This document shows, in pieces, positions 1 to 7,549 of a stretch of 24,961 nt of DNA; positions within the stretch are counted from its first letter, which is position 1, and each line of letters starts with the position of its first letter. The notes below the pieces were generated by a model. It searched no databases. It saw nothing but the letters and a program-made list of their open reading frames with translations, and was not told where the DNA came from. Both the position numbers and the translations under genes were made by a program. The DNA is taken from positions 1-24,961 of IMG/VR virus record IMGVR_UViG_3300009774_000023. One strand, given 5' to 3'. This DNA comes from a virus.

Positions 1-1409
1 GTGATGATCGTTGGATTCGCAAATGCTTCGTTTGATGTCGTTTCACCAACTGGCACGTAGATAGCTATTGAGACGTTGCTGAATGCCTCGTCAGGAAGAA
101 TTGAGTCAACTGGTCGAGTTGTTACGCCAGGCACGACAGATGGGCTGCTAAATGCCTCGTCGCTCGATATTTCAGTCGGGTTGATAATCGTTTGGTTAGA
201 AGCGATATATGAAGTCTTAGTCTCTGTGTCACCTCCTAGTGAGTTGGAAGCGTAAAGGCTGACTGAGTAGATACCCGAAGTTGTATAGGTGTGAGTTGGG
301 TTCTGAAGCGTACTTGTACCGCCATCACCAAACGTCCAGGCCCAGGTATCTGGAATGCCGAGTGAGGTATCAGTGAAGGTGACTGTTACTGGTGTACGGC
401 CAAGTAGTGGGGTGGCCGTGAAGGCAGCTGCGGGTACTGTTGGGCCGACAAATGCCCATCCTGAGTTATTTCCACTATCTAGTGAGTTACGAGCGTTCCA
501 CGTCGCTCCACCTGTGACTATCGAGTCCTTGAGGTCGAGATAGTACGCATCGACCGTTCCTGATGGCTTGGAAAAGGTGAATGTGGAACCGCTTGTCACA
601 CATCGAAGGATGATTTGCGATGATGAAGTTCCGTTCGCAACAAAGTTCGTGATGGTTTGGGTTGACCCAGCTACGAAAGTAATCGAGCATCCCGCGGTGA
701 TAGATAACGTGTTGAAGAGATTGTCACCAGATACCTGAACAGTGCCTATCAGGTTGACGACGTTATAGCTCTTTCCACCTCCAGAAAAAGAGTTGAATGT
801 CGAATTAATTGTTGAACCAGTAGACACGAGAGTTCCAGTCGTTACTGCATAGAATGACGCAGTCGTGATTGTACTGTTCGTAAAGTCACCCGAACCGGTA
901 CCCGCAATCTGAATGCCGGAATTTATCGTATAACCATTGGTCCTCAGGACACCGTAACCGTCCATAACGAGTTTATTACCCGTGAAGTTTGATGCCAAGT
1001 CGATAGAGACCGTGCCGCCCCAGTTGTTCTCTACGCGAAGAGCATTACCTCCGGTTGATCCAGTCTGCGTAATCACCATATTGGCACGAGGCTGAATATA
1101 GATGTTCCTATCATGACTGAAGTTATAGAGCGTCAGATTTCCGTATACCTTTATCTCTGGGAGGGAAAGAGCTGGGTCCTTTGTAATTTGAACGGTCCCG
1201 ATTATCCCGGTTGAATTGATGGACTTTGCGAGATGCGAGAATGAAGCCGTCATATTCACGGAAAATGATCCCGGCGCGCTATTCGCATCAAAAATAACGT
1301 CATCAACACTCGTCGGCAAAGAAGCCCCACCTGCTCCACCGCTAGTAGTAGACCAATGTGCCGTGTCGGACCAGTTGCCCGATCCACCTACCCAGTAACG
1401 ATTAGCCAT
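1..1409 (-). CDS. Phage structural protein with PKD domain, C-terminus cut by window edge
   Basis: Open frame from ATG at 1409 to the left edge with no stop, 469 complete codons, so the 3' end is missing. The N-terminus (MANRYWVGGSGNW, then a Ser/Thr/Gly-rich stretch) is a start common in phage and metagenomic beta-rich virion proteins. Residues about 70-320 are repetitive, Asn/Thr/Ser/Gly-rich and probably a beta-helix. Residues about 327-402 are a PKD/Ig-like domain with the signature WTFGDGG followed by NPTHTYTTSGIYSV. From residue about 414 come imperfect short repeats around an EAF core. It is the last visible gene of the tail operon, after the distal tail protein and a small structural protein, so it is probably a tail-tip, fibre or host-adhesion component. 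The fold and position are clear; the exact role is inferred. Confidence 0.8.
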   Translation of the reverse strand, partial: MANRYWVGGSGNWSDTAHWSTTSGGAGGASLPTSVDDVIFDANSAPGSFSVNMTASFSHLAKSINSTGIIGTVQITKDPALSLPEIKVYGNLTLYNFSHDRNIYIQPRANMVITQTGSTGGNALRVENNWGGTVSIDLASNFTGNKLVMDGYGVLRTNGYTINSGIQIAGTGSGDFTNSTITTASFYAVTTGTLVSTGSTINSTFNSFSGGGKSYNVVNLIGTVQVSGDNLFNTLSITAGCSITFVAGSTQTITNFVANGTSSSQIILRCVTSGSTFTFSKPSGTVDAYYLDLKDSIVTGGATWNARNSLDSGNNSGWAFVGPTVPAAAFTATPLLGRTPVTVTFTDTSLGIPDTWAWTFGDGGTSTLQNPTHTYTTSGIYSVSLYASNSLGGDTETKTSYIASNQTIINPTEISSDEAFSSPSVVPGVTTRPVDSILPDEAFSNVSIAIYVPVGETTSNEAFANPTII

Positions 1410-1422
1410 ATAGGGTCAGCCC

Positions 1423-1830
1423 CTACAGTTTGAAGATCTTGTTAGAGGTATTGGCGAACTGAACGGTAATGTCACCGCCATTTGGTGTCACTGGAAGTCC
1501 AGTTCCCGTGTCGATATAGCAGAGGAGACGAGAGGTTCCCGCTGTACCCGTGTCCTTATAGAGAACGATCGCTTCTACTGTTGCCCCTGTGACAGCTGTA
1601 AAGGTTTGGTCAGCAGCATCAGCTACTCCTCCAGTTGAAGTCTTGCTTGCAAGGTTGGCGCTAGTAGCAACTCGAGCGCCTGCTGCTATGTCACTCAGGT
1701 TCGCATGATTGGCGAGGTCAACGGTATATGTTCCAGTATCGACTAAGACAGCTTTGATATTGTCAGTCGCCCAGGCAATCGAACCATCTAGTATTCCTTC
1801 TCTTCCTTTGTCGAATAATTTGTTCGCCAT
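1423..1830 (-). CDS. Small beta-rich phage structural protein
   Basis: 135 aa, starting MANKLFDKGREGIL and ending SNKIFKL. The layout (a DNIKAVLVDTGTYTV segment, then ARVATSANLASKT, then LPVTPNGGDITVQF) is that of a recurring small virion protein encoded beside tail-tip genes in many siphophages; I recognise the pattern but know of no assigned biochemical role. There are no transmembrane segments or catalytic motifs. It lies 13 nt upstream of the PKD-domain gene and 42 nt after the distal tail gene on the same strand. A GAGG stretch about 11 nt before the ATG may serve as ribosome binding site. Likely an accessory tail or capsid decoration protein; a shaft piece of the downstream adhesin is an alternative. 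Confidence 0.75.
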   Translation of the reverse strand: MANKLFDKGREGILDGSIAWATDNIKAVLVDTGTYTVDLANHANLSDIAAGARVATSANLASKTSTGGVADAADQTFTAVTGATVEAIVLYKDTGTAGTSRLLCYIDTGTGLPVTPNGGDITVQFANTSNKIFKL

Positions 1831-1872
1831 TGCGTTAGTGATCCTCTATTTACTTGTTGTCCCTAATTTAAC

Positions 1873-2637
1873 TTATAGCCAGCGTCTTGTATAGCTCGAA
1901 AGAATTGTCACATCACGAGCTGTGAAGTCATCCGTATAAACAAGTGTGTTAGCGCCCGCATCAAAACTCGGTAGGCTTCCCTTATAGTCAGTTGCTAGTC
2001 CATTAACTAGCAATTGACCTTTAAGCGTGTCTAGTTCAAGCACGTCGCCGGCTACCCATGTTCTTTGGATGGATAAGGTGCGCAGAGTCGTTCCGTTGGT
2101 CAACTGGACTGTCTTAGTAGTTCCACCAGTGATGGTATTGATTGTCACCCGGATAATCGGCTCGGCTTTGTATGATCCACCTACGGTGAATGTAATCGAG
2201 AGAGTTGATGTCGTGACACTAGTTGAAGCGATGAGAGAGCTACTTGACGTATCCCAGCCCATTCCGTCCGGGGAGAAGAACTCAACTGAGAAGGCGGCTG
2301 TAGTGAGTCCCTTTCTAGTGAGGATGATGTTTCGAGCTGAAGCTAGGTAGCGGCGCACTGATCCGCCGTGATCAATGTCGAACGGCTGACTATGGATAGC
2401 CATTGCCGCTTTGAAGGTATCGATCCAGTTCTCTAGGTCTACCTGGGTTGCCTTCCTGATATACCCAGTGACAGTGAACGGCTTACTGTCATATTGCTGT
2501 TTGACCACGAGCGCTCCGTCACGCTCAGCAAGTGAATCAGCCTGGATCTTGTTAAGTGGAGCCGAATAGACGTCAGTATCAACGACAACAACGCCATTAG
2601 CCTGCATATCGAAGCTGCCATATTTGACAGCTTTCAT
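1873..2637 (-). CDS. Distal tail protein (Dit-like, siphovirus tail family)
   Basis: 254 aa. The N-terminal half has the pattern of Dit proteins: a beta-rich region (residues about 1-60) leading to KPFTVTGYIRKATQVDLENWIDTF and then PFDIDHGGSVRRYLAS, the usual 'replace and re-evaluate' segment of the N-terminal ring domain. The C-terminal half is a beta-sandwich (about 130-254), as in longer Dit proteins with a galectin/CBM-like domain. Its ATG overlaps the tape-measure stop in an ATGA arrangement, so translation is probably coupled. Position immediately after the tape measure gene is where Dit is normally found. It should form the hexameric hub at the tail tip that joins the tube to the receptor-binding apparatus. 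The family call is by pattern and gene order. Confidence 0.8.
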   Translation of the reverse strand: MKAVKYGSFDMQANGVVVVDTDVYSAPLNKIQADSLAERDGALVVKQQYDSKPFTVTGYIRKATQVDLENWIDTFKAAMAIHSQPFDIDHGGSVRRYLASARNIILTRKGLTTAAFSVEFFSPDGMGWDTSSSSLIASTSVTTSTLSITFTVGGSYKAEPIIRVTINTITGGTTKTVQLTNGTTLRTLSIQRTWVAGDVLELDTLKGQLLVNGLATDYKGSLPSFDAGANTLVYTDDFTARDVTILSSYTRRWL

Positions 2638-4472
2638 CCTGCAATCCCCATACGTGCTAGGCGCTGAGTCTTATCGATGCGGTTGAAGAATTGATCGACA
2701 GCTTCAGCTGACTGGTTATAGATGTTTCCGCTGATAGTCGTTGCGTATGTATCACCCCCTGAGCTGCCTTGTGAGGCCGTTTGCCATGCAGAAGTGACCT
2801 TCGATCCAGTTGGAAGGTTTACGACCTCAGGACCATGCTCTCCAACAAGCGTGGAGCCACCAGGTGCAAAGTTTGTTCCGACGGCAAAGCCTGGGTAGAC
2901 CTCTCTTCCTCCATCGATTTTGGCTGTGACGTTTACGAGGTGTTTCTGTGCTGCCTTCTGGGCAGGCGAAGATACGCCGTCATTAATGATCTGACTTGCG
3001 TGAGCCAAGATCTTAGTTGTTGTATTTGCAGAATTTTGTGCAGCATCCTTTGATCCCTGGATCGCTGCCTGCATATCGTCATAGGCCTTCTTGACCTGGG
3101 CAATCGCTATGAGAGCCGCAGCAATAGCGATAGCAGGCATGACGAGCGGCATTGCTATGACCCCTCTAAATGCTTCGTATGAAGCAATCGCTGAAGGAAT
3201 AGTAATGAGGCGGAAGGTTGCGAAGCCGACCGTAATCGCATCAAATGCAGCATTGAAGGCTAGGGCAGCTGTGATGGCTGTAAGAACGGTAATGAGACCC
3301 CATAGCCAGGGGTCGCCGTCTTGCAGTCCCTTTATCAGTCCACCAACTGCGCCCACGATTATGTTTAGAGCATCGACAGCTAACCCAACTGCGGCGACGA
3401 GTGTGACACCGATTACTGGAATAAGCGGCACAATGACGTTCTGCCATAGATCGGTAAGTGGCGGGATCAACTTGTCTTGGATTGTCTTGGCTAGATCTGA
3501 AAGCTTTGGTCCCAGGTATTCGCTTACCTTGCGACCGAAATCAACAATGTTATTAATAACTGGTCCAACGTGCTTGATAAGATCGTCCATCCATTGTTGG
3601 ACCATTGGACCAACACGGGTAGCAAAATCTTGAAGTGTAGGCATTACACCCGCGGCTGCATCCTTGATGCGATCGAAGAAGCTGCCCTTGATGATGTTTC
3701 CAGCAGTATCCATTCCAAGTGCTCCGCGACCGATTTGTCCAAACGAGTCACTGATGTTGCTCATGACTCCCTGGAACGTGCCTGACTGCTTTGCCATCAA
3801 GCCGCCGAATTTCGAGCCGGATGTAGTCATAGCTTCTAGTGCGGTCTGGACGTCGTTGAATGTTGGACCAACACCAGCGGCCATATCATCTTTGATCTGT
3901 GCAGCAGTCTTGTGCATCGTCTGCGCTAGGTAGTCGAGCAACGGAACGCCCGCCTGGGTAAATTGCAAGAGGTCTTGCCCCATGAGCTTCCCTGCGACCC
4001 GTACCTGGCCATATACAGCCGTCAGTTGGCCGATAGGGACTGACACACCCGCAGCGACGTCACCGAGCTTCCGCATAGTCGGGAGGACATCATCTTGGGC
4101 AAAGCCATAGGCGAGTAGTTGCTTTGAGGCGTCGACAACACCAGGAAGATCAAACGGTGTCTCTTTGGCAAACTGTGAGATCTGCGTGAGCATCGTCTGA
4201 GCCTTCTCAGCTGAGCCGAGCATCGTCTCGAAGGCGACGCGTGATTGCTCGAAGTTGCCAGTACTATCTAGTGCGCTCTTACCGAGGTCAAAAAGCTTTC
4301 CGGCTAGTTGCGGTAGGTAAACACCTAAGGCGACATCTTTAATGCGAGAAAGGGAAGCACCAAAAGCGCTCCCCTTTGAACTTGCGTCATCAAGTGAATT
4401 GCCAAATTGCTTGACAACAGCTGTGCCTTCATCCTTGGCACTAATGACAATATTTATTCGGTTATCGGCCAC
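2634..4472 (-). CDS. Tail tape measure protein
   Basis: 612 aa. Residues about 60-260 match the tape-measure domain of siphophages (NFEQSRVAFETMLGSAEKA, then KETPFDLPGVVDASKQL, then AGKLMGQDLLQFTQAGVPL). The middle is amphipathic and hydrophobic helix, with Ala/Ile/Val-rich stretches about 365-405, 415-440 and 475-500 that could insert into the membrane during DNA ejection. The C-terminus has the usual GGSTLVGEHGPEVVNLPTG motif. At the general ratio of about 1.5 angstrom per residue this suggests a tail of roughly 90 nm (inference). It follows the tail chaperone frame by 25 nt and overlaps the distal tail gene by 4 nt. An antisense open frame opposite it is a composition artefact. Confidence 0.93.
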   Translation of the reverse strand: MADNRINIVISAKDEGTAVVKQFGNSLDDASSKGSAFGASLSRIKDVALGVYLPQLAGKLFDLGKSALDSTGNFEQSRVAFETMLGSAEKAQTMLTQISQFAKETPFDLPGVVDASKQLLAYGFAQDDVLPTMRKLGDVAAGVSVPIGQLTAVYGQVRVAGKLMGQDLLQFTQAGVPLLDYLAQTMHKTAAQIKDDMAAGVGPTFNDVQTALEAMTTSGSKFGGLMAKQSGTFQGVMSNISDSFGQIGRGALGMDTAGNIIKGSFFDRIKDAAAGVMPTLQDFATRVGPMVQQWMDDLIKHVGPVINNIVDFGRKVSEYLGPKLSDLAKTIQDKLIPPLTDLWQNVIVPLIPVIGVTLVAAVGLAVDALNIIVGAVGGLIKGLQDGDPWLWGLITVLTAITAALAFNAAFDAITVGFATFRLITIPSAIASYEAFRGVIAMPLVMPAIAIAAALIAIAQVKKAYDDMQAAIQGSKDAAQNSANTTTKILAHASQIINDGVSSPAQKAAQKHLVNVTAKIDGGREVYPGFAVGTNFAPGGSTLVGEHGPEVVNLPTGSKVTSAWQTASQGSSGGDTYATTISGNIYNQSAEAVDQFFNRIDKTQRLARMGIAG

Positions 4473-4497
4473 GCCTTGTGAAACTCAGTCAGCAGTT

Positions 4498-5090
4498 TTA
4501 GTTGTTCGGTTGCTGCCTTCTATCGTTCAATTTAACATGGTCACTATCTAATTCCCATATGAAAAATGCTTGCTGAATTGCCCAGTCAGGCTCTTCTAAT
4601 ACTTGAGCCATTGATAGATGAAACTGTTGTCTGTATCGAAAGAGCGCAATATCATCTTTTACATCAGCTGGAATGTTGTGAACAAGGCCCCTAACTACTA
4701 CATCTCTATAGCATTCTTGATACTCGGCTAGTTGGTCGGCCCAGTCTGGGTCAAGTTCATCCCAACTTTTGGGTCGTCGTACTTGCTCCTAGTAATCAGT
4801 TCAAATGCACTCGTGGTTAAGATTGCTGGAAGGTCATCAATGTCATCGGACTCAGCATCGAGCGTCTCTCCACCAACGAGGACCTTTCCATTCTTGAATG
4901 CAGCTTTGACGTACTTCGTAAAGACCCGCACATACGCTTCTCCGTCTTTCGAATCAAGCAGAGCCATCTCCTTAGTACACTCCATTGAAGCTCTAGAGTC
5001 CATCACCTGGAAGGTTAGGTAGTGATCTTTGGTCCAGCCTTCAGAAACTCTGTCTAAAGATAGGGTAGCTATAAGTTGCAGTCGTGACAT
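4498..5090 (-). CDS. Tail assembly chaperone, long form made by -1 frameshift (gpGT-like)
   Basis: Predicted 197-aa frameshift product. Frame 0 runs from ATG 5090 through the Lys codon AAA at 4769-4767; slipping back one base there continues in the -1 frame for 89 codons to TAA at 4500-4498. The -1 frame is open from just upstream of the slippery site and reads as a good protein (SWDELDPDWADQLAEY, then HNIPADVKDDIALFRYRQQF, then EEPDWAIQQAFFIWELDSD). It has no start codon or ribosome binding site near its beginning. The gene pair lies between tail tube and tape measure genes, exactly where lambda-like phages encode gpG and gpGT. The long form should recruit tail tube protein to the tape measure during assembly. 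The frameshift is inferred from sequence, not measured. Confidence 0.85.
4728..5090 (-). CDS. Tail assembly chaperone, short form (gpG-like)
   Basis: 120 aa from ATG 5090 to TAG 4730-4728. The start is supported by GGAGA 8 nt upstream. An acidic stretch (ESDDIDDLPAIL) and a conserved-looking N-terminus (LQLIATLSLDRVSEGW) fit small siphophage tail chaperones, which are poorly conserved in sequence but fixed in position. Made by normal termination, it would be the abundant partner of the frameshifted long form and would coat the tape measure before the tube polymerises. It is separated from the tail tube gene by a strong terminator (5143-5167) and may have its own promoter. Function rests on gene order and the downstream -1 frame. 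Confidence 0.85.
   Translation of the reverse strand: MSRLQLIATLSLDRVSEGWTKDHYLTFQVMDSRASMECTKEMALLDSKDGEAYVRVFTKYVKAAFKNGKVLVGGETLDAESDDIDDLPAILTTSAFELITRSKYDDPKVGMNLTQTGPTN
4767..4773 (-). other. Programmed -1 frameshift site CCCAAAA
   Basis: Read on the minus strand the heptamer is C CCA AAA in the zero frame, a canonical X XXY YYZ slippery site. It lies 12 codons before the short-form stop and inside the stretch where the -1 frame is open. A short TGGG/CCCA pairing just downstream could add a weak hairpin; I did not find a strong one. Confidence 0.85.
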
Positions 5091-5115
5091 TCATTGGTTC
5101 TCCGTTTAGTGACAC

Positions 5116-5123
5116 TATTTATA
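5116..5123 (-). promoter_or_regulatory. TATAAATA element upstream of the tail chaperone gene
   Basis: Minus-strand octamer TATAAATA lies between the tail tube terminator and the chaperone start, where a new promoter would be useful. The same octamer precedes the small terminase (15039-15046) and the HNH gene at 22172. No clear -35 box is visible. It could be a -10 element or a T4-late-like signal; this is inference. Confidence 0.4.
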
Positions 5124-5130
5124 CATAACC

Positions 5131-5167
5131 GAGACAAAAAGAAAAGAGCCCTGTTTTGGGGCTCTTT
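5131..5167 (-). terminator. Rho-independent terminator after the tail tube gene
   Basis: On the minus strand, stem AAAGAGCCC (5167-5159) pairs with GGGCTCTTT (5151-5143) around a 7-nt loop and is followed by TCTTTTTG. It sits 17 nt after the tail tube stop codon and would lower transcription of the chaperone, tape measure and tip genes relative to the tube protein, which is needed in many copies. Confidence 0.85.
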
Positions 5168-5183
5168 CAGTATTAGAGAAGTA

Positions 5184-6146
5184 CTAGGCGGCAACGTATG
5201 TCGCGCGGCTGACATTGAGTACAGGCACGATTGATGCGTTCTGAGAGGTATTGAACTCACAAAAGAACGCAATGGTCGCAGTTACGATTGCATCGCGGTC
5301 ACGGGACTCGTCAAGCGAGCGGTAACGTACACGCCCAGCTGTGAATTGGAGGTTGGTAGTTCCATTGGAGAGCGTGATGCGAAGTGCTTTAACAGTGTTG
5401 GCAATGAAGTCGTCGTGGTACTGGCTGTCAGTAAGACGGACGACAAACTCACCACTCGCTTCAAACGTGCCGCGATCAAATTGAGGAACGTCACCTGTTC
5501 CAAGTGGATCGAACTTTTCAGATGATCGTTGCATGGTGAGCTTTAGGCTCTTGGCAGCAATGTCAGTTGCTCCCGAAAGGGAAGCGATATCGGCCGCTAC
5601 TCGCAGTGCGATGTTCTTACTTGTGAACTCTTTCTCAGTAGTAAAGGCGACTGTCTCTGATGAATCAGCACCAGCACGAGCCTTGACAGCTGTAGACATT
5701 TCTACCCATCCGCCGGCCTGAGCCGTTATATCGAGGTTGTCAAAGGTGCCATATGAGTGACGCTTAGCTCCTAGTGGTGAATTGCGAGTAATTGTCTGAG
5801 TAGATGGAATGCTTGATTGGTTGACGCTAAATGTGTGTGGGTAGATACCGCTAACAGCAACACCTGTTGAGACTGAACCAAATAGACCAAGGAGTAGGAA
5901 GCCAATCGACTCCGATGTGACTTTGCCACCGATTGAGCCTTCAGCCCAGGTAGCTGCTACTTCGCTGTCATTCACTCGATCCACAACGCCCATAGCGCTC
6001 TCGTTCTCGAGTGGAGTCGTCTTGTCTTGAATACCCTGCGTTAGCCAGCGCAACCAAATTTGTGGAGGAACGCTTGTTCCTGGGACTGTTTCAATGCCGA
6101 GGCCAATTGCCTCACGCCTACCGATATATGGACTAGTTGTTGACAT
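5184..6146 (-). CDS. Major tail protein (tail tube)
   Basis: 320 aa. I place the start at ATG 6146 because AGAGG lies 6 nt upstream; a GTG one codon earlier is too close to that site. The sequence is beta-rich with a typical tail-tube opening (REAIGLGIETVPGTSVPPQIWLRW), a SIGGKVTSESIGFLLLGLFGS segment and a C-terminal strand region (DRDAIVTATIAFFCEFNTSQ). The length is usual for siphophage tube proteins with an insertion. Position between tail terminator and tail chaperones is conserved. It should polymerise as stacked hexamers around the tape measure. Its start overlaps the upstream small gene by 14 nt, and a terminator follows the stop. Identification is by pattern and synteny. Confidence 0.87.
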   Translation of the reverse strand: MSTTSPYIGRREAIGLGIETVPGTSVPPQIWLRWLTQGIQDKTTPLENESAMGVVDRVNDSEVAATWAEGSIGGKVTSESIGFLLLGLFGSVSTGVAVSGIYPHTFSVNQSSIPSTQTITRNSPLGAKRHSYGTFDNLDITAQAGGWVEMSTAVKARAGADSSETVAFTTEKEFTSKNIALRVAADIASLSGATDIAAKSLKLTMQRSSEKFDPLGTGDVPQFDRGTFEASGEFVVRLTDSQYHDDFIANTVKALRITLSNGTTNLQFTAGRVRYRSLDESRDRDAIVTATIAFFCEFNTSQNASIVPVLNVSRATYVAA

Positions 6147-6360
6147 CACCTACCTCTGGCTTCTTGAGCCGTTTTAGTTTCTTGTGAGCATCTTCAAGAT
6201 CCATAGCTTCCACCTCACCAATTCCTGGTGAGAAGTATTTGCGCTTTTCAGTAATCACTTTCTCAGCGACTTCTGCCCTTGGATATTCTTCGATGTTCAT
6301 ATTACTCATAGGTCTAAAATAACCCAACTCATAAATTCTTACTATAGGAAACTTCGACAT
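6133..6360 (-). CDS. Small protein between tail terminator and tail tube genes, unknown
   Basis: 75 aa, charged, with a Lys-rich C-terminal helix (DLEDAHKKLKRLKKPEV). I do not recognise a family. The start is uncertain: ATG 6360 overlaps the upstream gene by 32 nt, while ATG 6309 lies 20 nt after that gene's stop and gives 58 aa; neither has a convincing ribosome binding site. The end overlaps the tail tube start by 14 nt, so it is probably translated with its neighbours. A short head-tail or tail accessory protein is likely; the N-terminal 17 residues may not be real. Confidence 0.6.
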   Translation of the reverse strand: MSKFPIVRIYELGYFRPMSNMNIEEYPRAEVAEKVITEKRKYFSPGIGEVEAMDLEDAHKKLKRLKKPEVGDVNN

Positions 6361-6772
6361 TGATATCCGCTACTAACGCAACCCCGCTCGGTACGCCTAA
6401 GTATTGCCAATCACCACGAGTCACGTTCATGATGTAAGTTCCGATGCTTGATTGGAATGTATTGCCTTGGTCAGCCTCATCTAAGGCATCGATGATCAGA
6501 TCAGTTAGTGGGTACATCTGGTTGTAGTCTGATCCGTCCTCAGCCATTTCAACGTGAGTCCGAACAGTAAAGACAACAGTCCTATCGTTCTGAGATTGAG
6601 CACCTTTGGTATTACTCACATCAATTGGGAGTACTCGCACAGTAGGGTATTTATCGTAGGCACCAGCCTCATGTCCGACTACCTCCATAAAGGCTTGCTC
6701 ACCATCAAGTTGAAGTGGCGTGATTACTGAGATCAGAGCATCTCGAATATCTCGTGATTTAGATACGGCCAC
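6329..6772 (-). CDS. Tail terminator-like protein
   Basis: 147 aa. The N-terminus has the common opening of tail terminator / minor tail proteins (SRDIRDALISVITPLQ), followed by PTVRVLPIDVS, a TVVFTVRTHVEMAEDGSDYNQMYPL segment, and an alternating beta strand end (GVALVADINVEVSYSK). This alpha/beta layout and length match gpU/gp17-like proteins that cap the tail tube as a hexamer and join it to the head. It lies between the HK97-gp10-like gene (overlap 14 nt) and the tail tube gene, the normal place for this function. No catalytic motif is expected. Assignment is by pattern and order, not by strong sequence signature. Confidence 0.72.
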   Translation of the reverse strand: MAVSKSRDIRDALISVITPLQLDGEQAFMEVVGHEAGAYDKYPTVRVLPIDVSNTKGAQSQNDRTVVFTVRTHVEMAEDGSDYNQMYPLTDLIIDALDEADQGNTFQSSIGTYIMNVTRGDWQYLGVPSGVALVADINVEVSYSKNL

Positions 6773-7229
6773 TGTTTACCTCCCTAATGAACTTGCCAAA
6801 GCCAGAGGCGATGTCTCGTGGAACAGTTACCTTGGCGCGCTCGAACACTGGACGAACGAACGGATGCGCCTTTGTACCCTTCTTCTTGATGGATGCCTGA
6901 ACCATCCACGGATTGATGTGCTTGAAGTCTGCCCACTTACGCAGCGGTGACCCTACCTTGACAGACACAAAGCGTGGTCCCCTTCCATTCTCTAGATCAT
7001 CTGCATATGGAGAGTCGGCATAGATCTCAGCTGAGAAGCTTGCACGGTCCATCTTGTATTTGATCGATCGGCGAAGGTCACCTGATGCTCCCACATTGAC
7101 TTCTAGGCGAAGGGAGCGCTGGACATCAATCGCAGAGCCTTCGATCTCCTGGTTCAGTCGAGCAAGTGATGCCTCAGGAAGGGCTCTAAAGACTCGCTTC
7201 ACGTCGGCGTCGTCATAGGACACTTTCAT
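6759..7229 (-). CDS. HK97 gp10-like head-tail protein
   Basis: 156 aa. It carries the family pattern: a DVQRSLRLEVNVGASGDLRRSI segment, then SAEIYADSPYADDLENGRGP, and near the end KAHPFVRPVFERAK, which is the usual 'A.PF..PA.e...' motif of HK97-gp10-type proteins. The start ATG is 2 nt after the stop of the preceding connector gene, and the end overlaps the tail terminator gene. It is taken to act at the neck, in head-tail joining or tail completion. The family is well recognised by sequence, while its molecular role in phages generally is only partly defined. Confidence 0.85.
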   Translation of the reverse strand: MKVSYDDADVKRVFRALPEASLARLNQEIEGSAIDVQRSLRLEVNVGASGDLRRSIKYKMDRASFSAEIYADSPYADDLENGRGPRFVSVKVGSPLRKWADFKHINPWMVQASIKKKGTKAHPFVRPVFERAKVTVPRDIASGFGKFIREVNSGRI

Positions 7230-7231
7230 GG

Positions 7232-7549
7232 CTACAGCCCCTCACGTTGGACGAGAGCATGCTTGTGGCTTACATTTCCCACGCCTGCATAGGTTCTGAC
7301 TGCACGCACATTGAAAGTTCCACCGTCATAGATCATCTGATCACCCGCGATGATGTCCTGGCTCGTGCCTTTGAAGTACACGTCATAGCCATAGCCCACT
7401 GCGAAGCTATTCTCGATCTCAGTCCGACTCGCCATTGGAGTAAATAGGCAAACAACTCCTGTATAGAGAGTCTGCTTTTCTTTACGTCCATTAGTCCCAA
7501 CCGCAACAGCTCGCTTAATGTCTGCCGCATGGGGGAACAACTGGCTCAT
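7232..7549 (-). CDS. Head closure / head-tail joining protein
   Basis: 105 aa, beta-rich and small. The run PHAADIKRAVAVGTNGRKEKQTLYTGVVCLF followed by FKGTSQDIIAGDQMIYDGGTFNVRAVRTYAG is the layout of head-tail joining proteins, where a beta barrel built on a description of 'device' strands closes the connector after packaging. It overlaps the connector gene by 4 nt (ATGA) and is 2 nt from the gp10-like gene, so the neck genes are translationally coupled. Short and quickly evolving, it is identified mostly by position and the GDQMIYDGG turn. Confidence 0.75.
   Translation of the reverse strand: MSQLFPHAADIKRAVAVGTNGRKEKQTLYTGVVCLFTPMASRTEIENSFAVGYGYDVYFKGTSQDIIAGDQMIYDGGTFNVRAVRTYAGVGNVSHKHALVQREGL

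Noticed and set aside
1-240. CRISPR-like repeats
   Set aside because: Repeats are at protein level inside a coding frame with unequal period and divergent DNA; there are no spacers.
3091-3633. 180-codon open frame on the plus strand opposite the tape measure gene
   Set aside because: It is antisense to a clear tape-measure gene, is Met/Ala/Ser/Thr-rich as expected from a mirrored helical gene, and has no ribosome binding site or family pattern.
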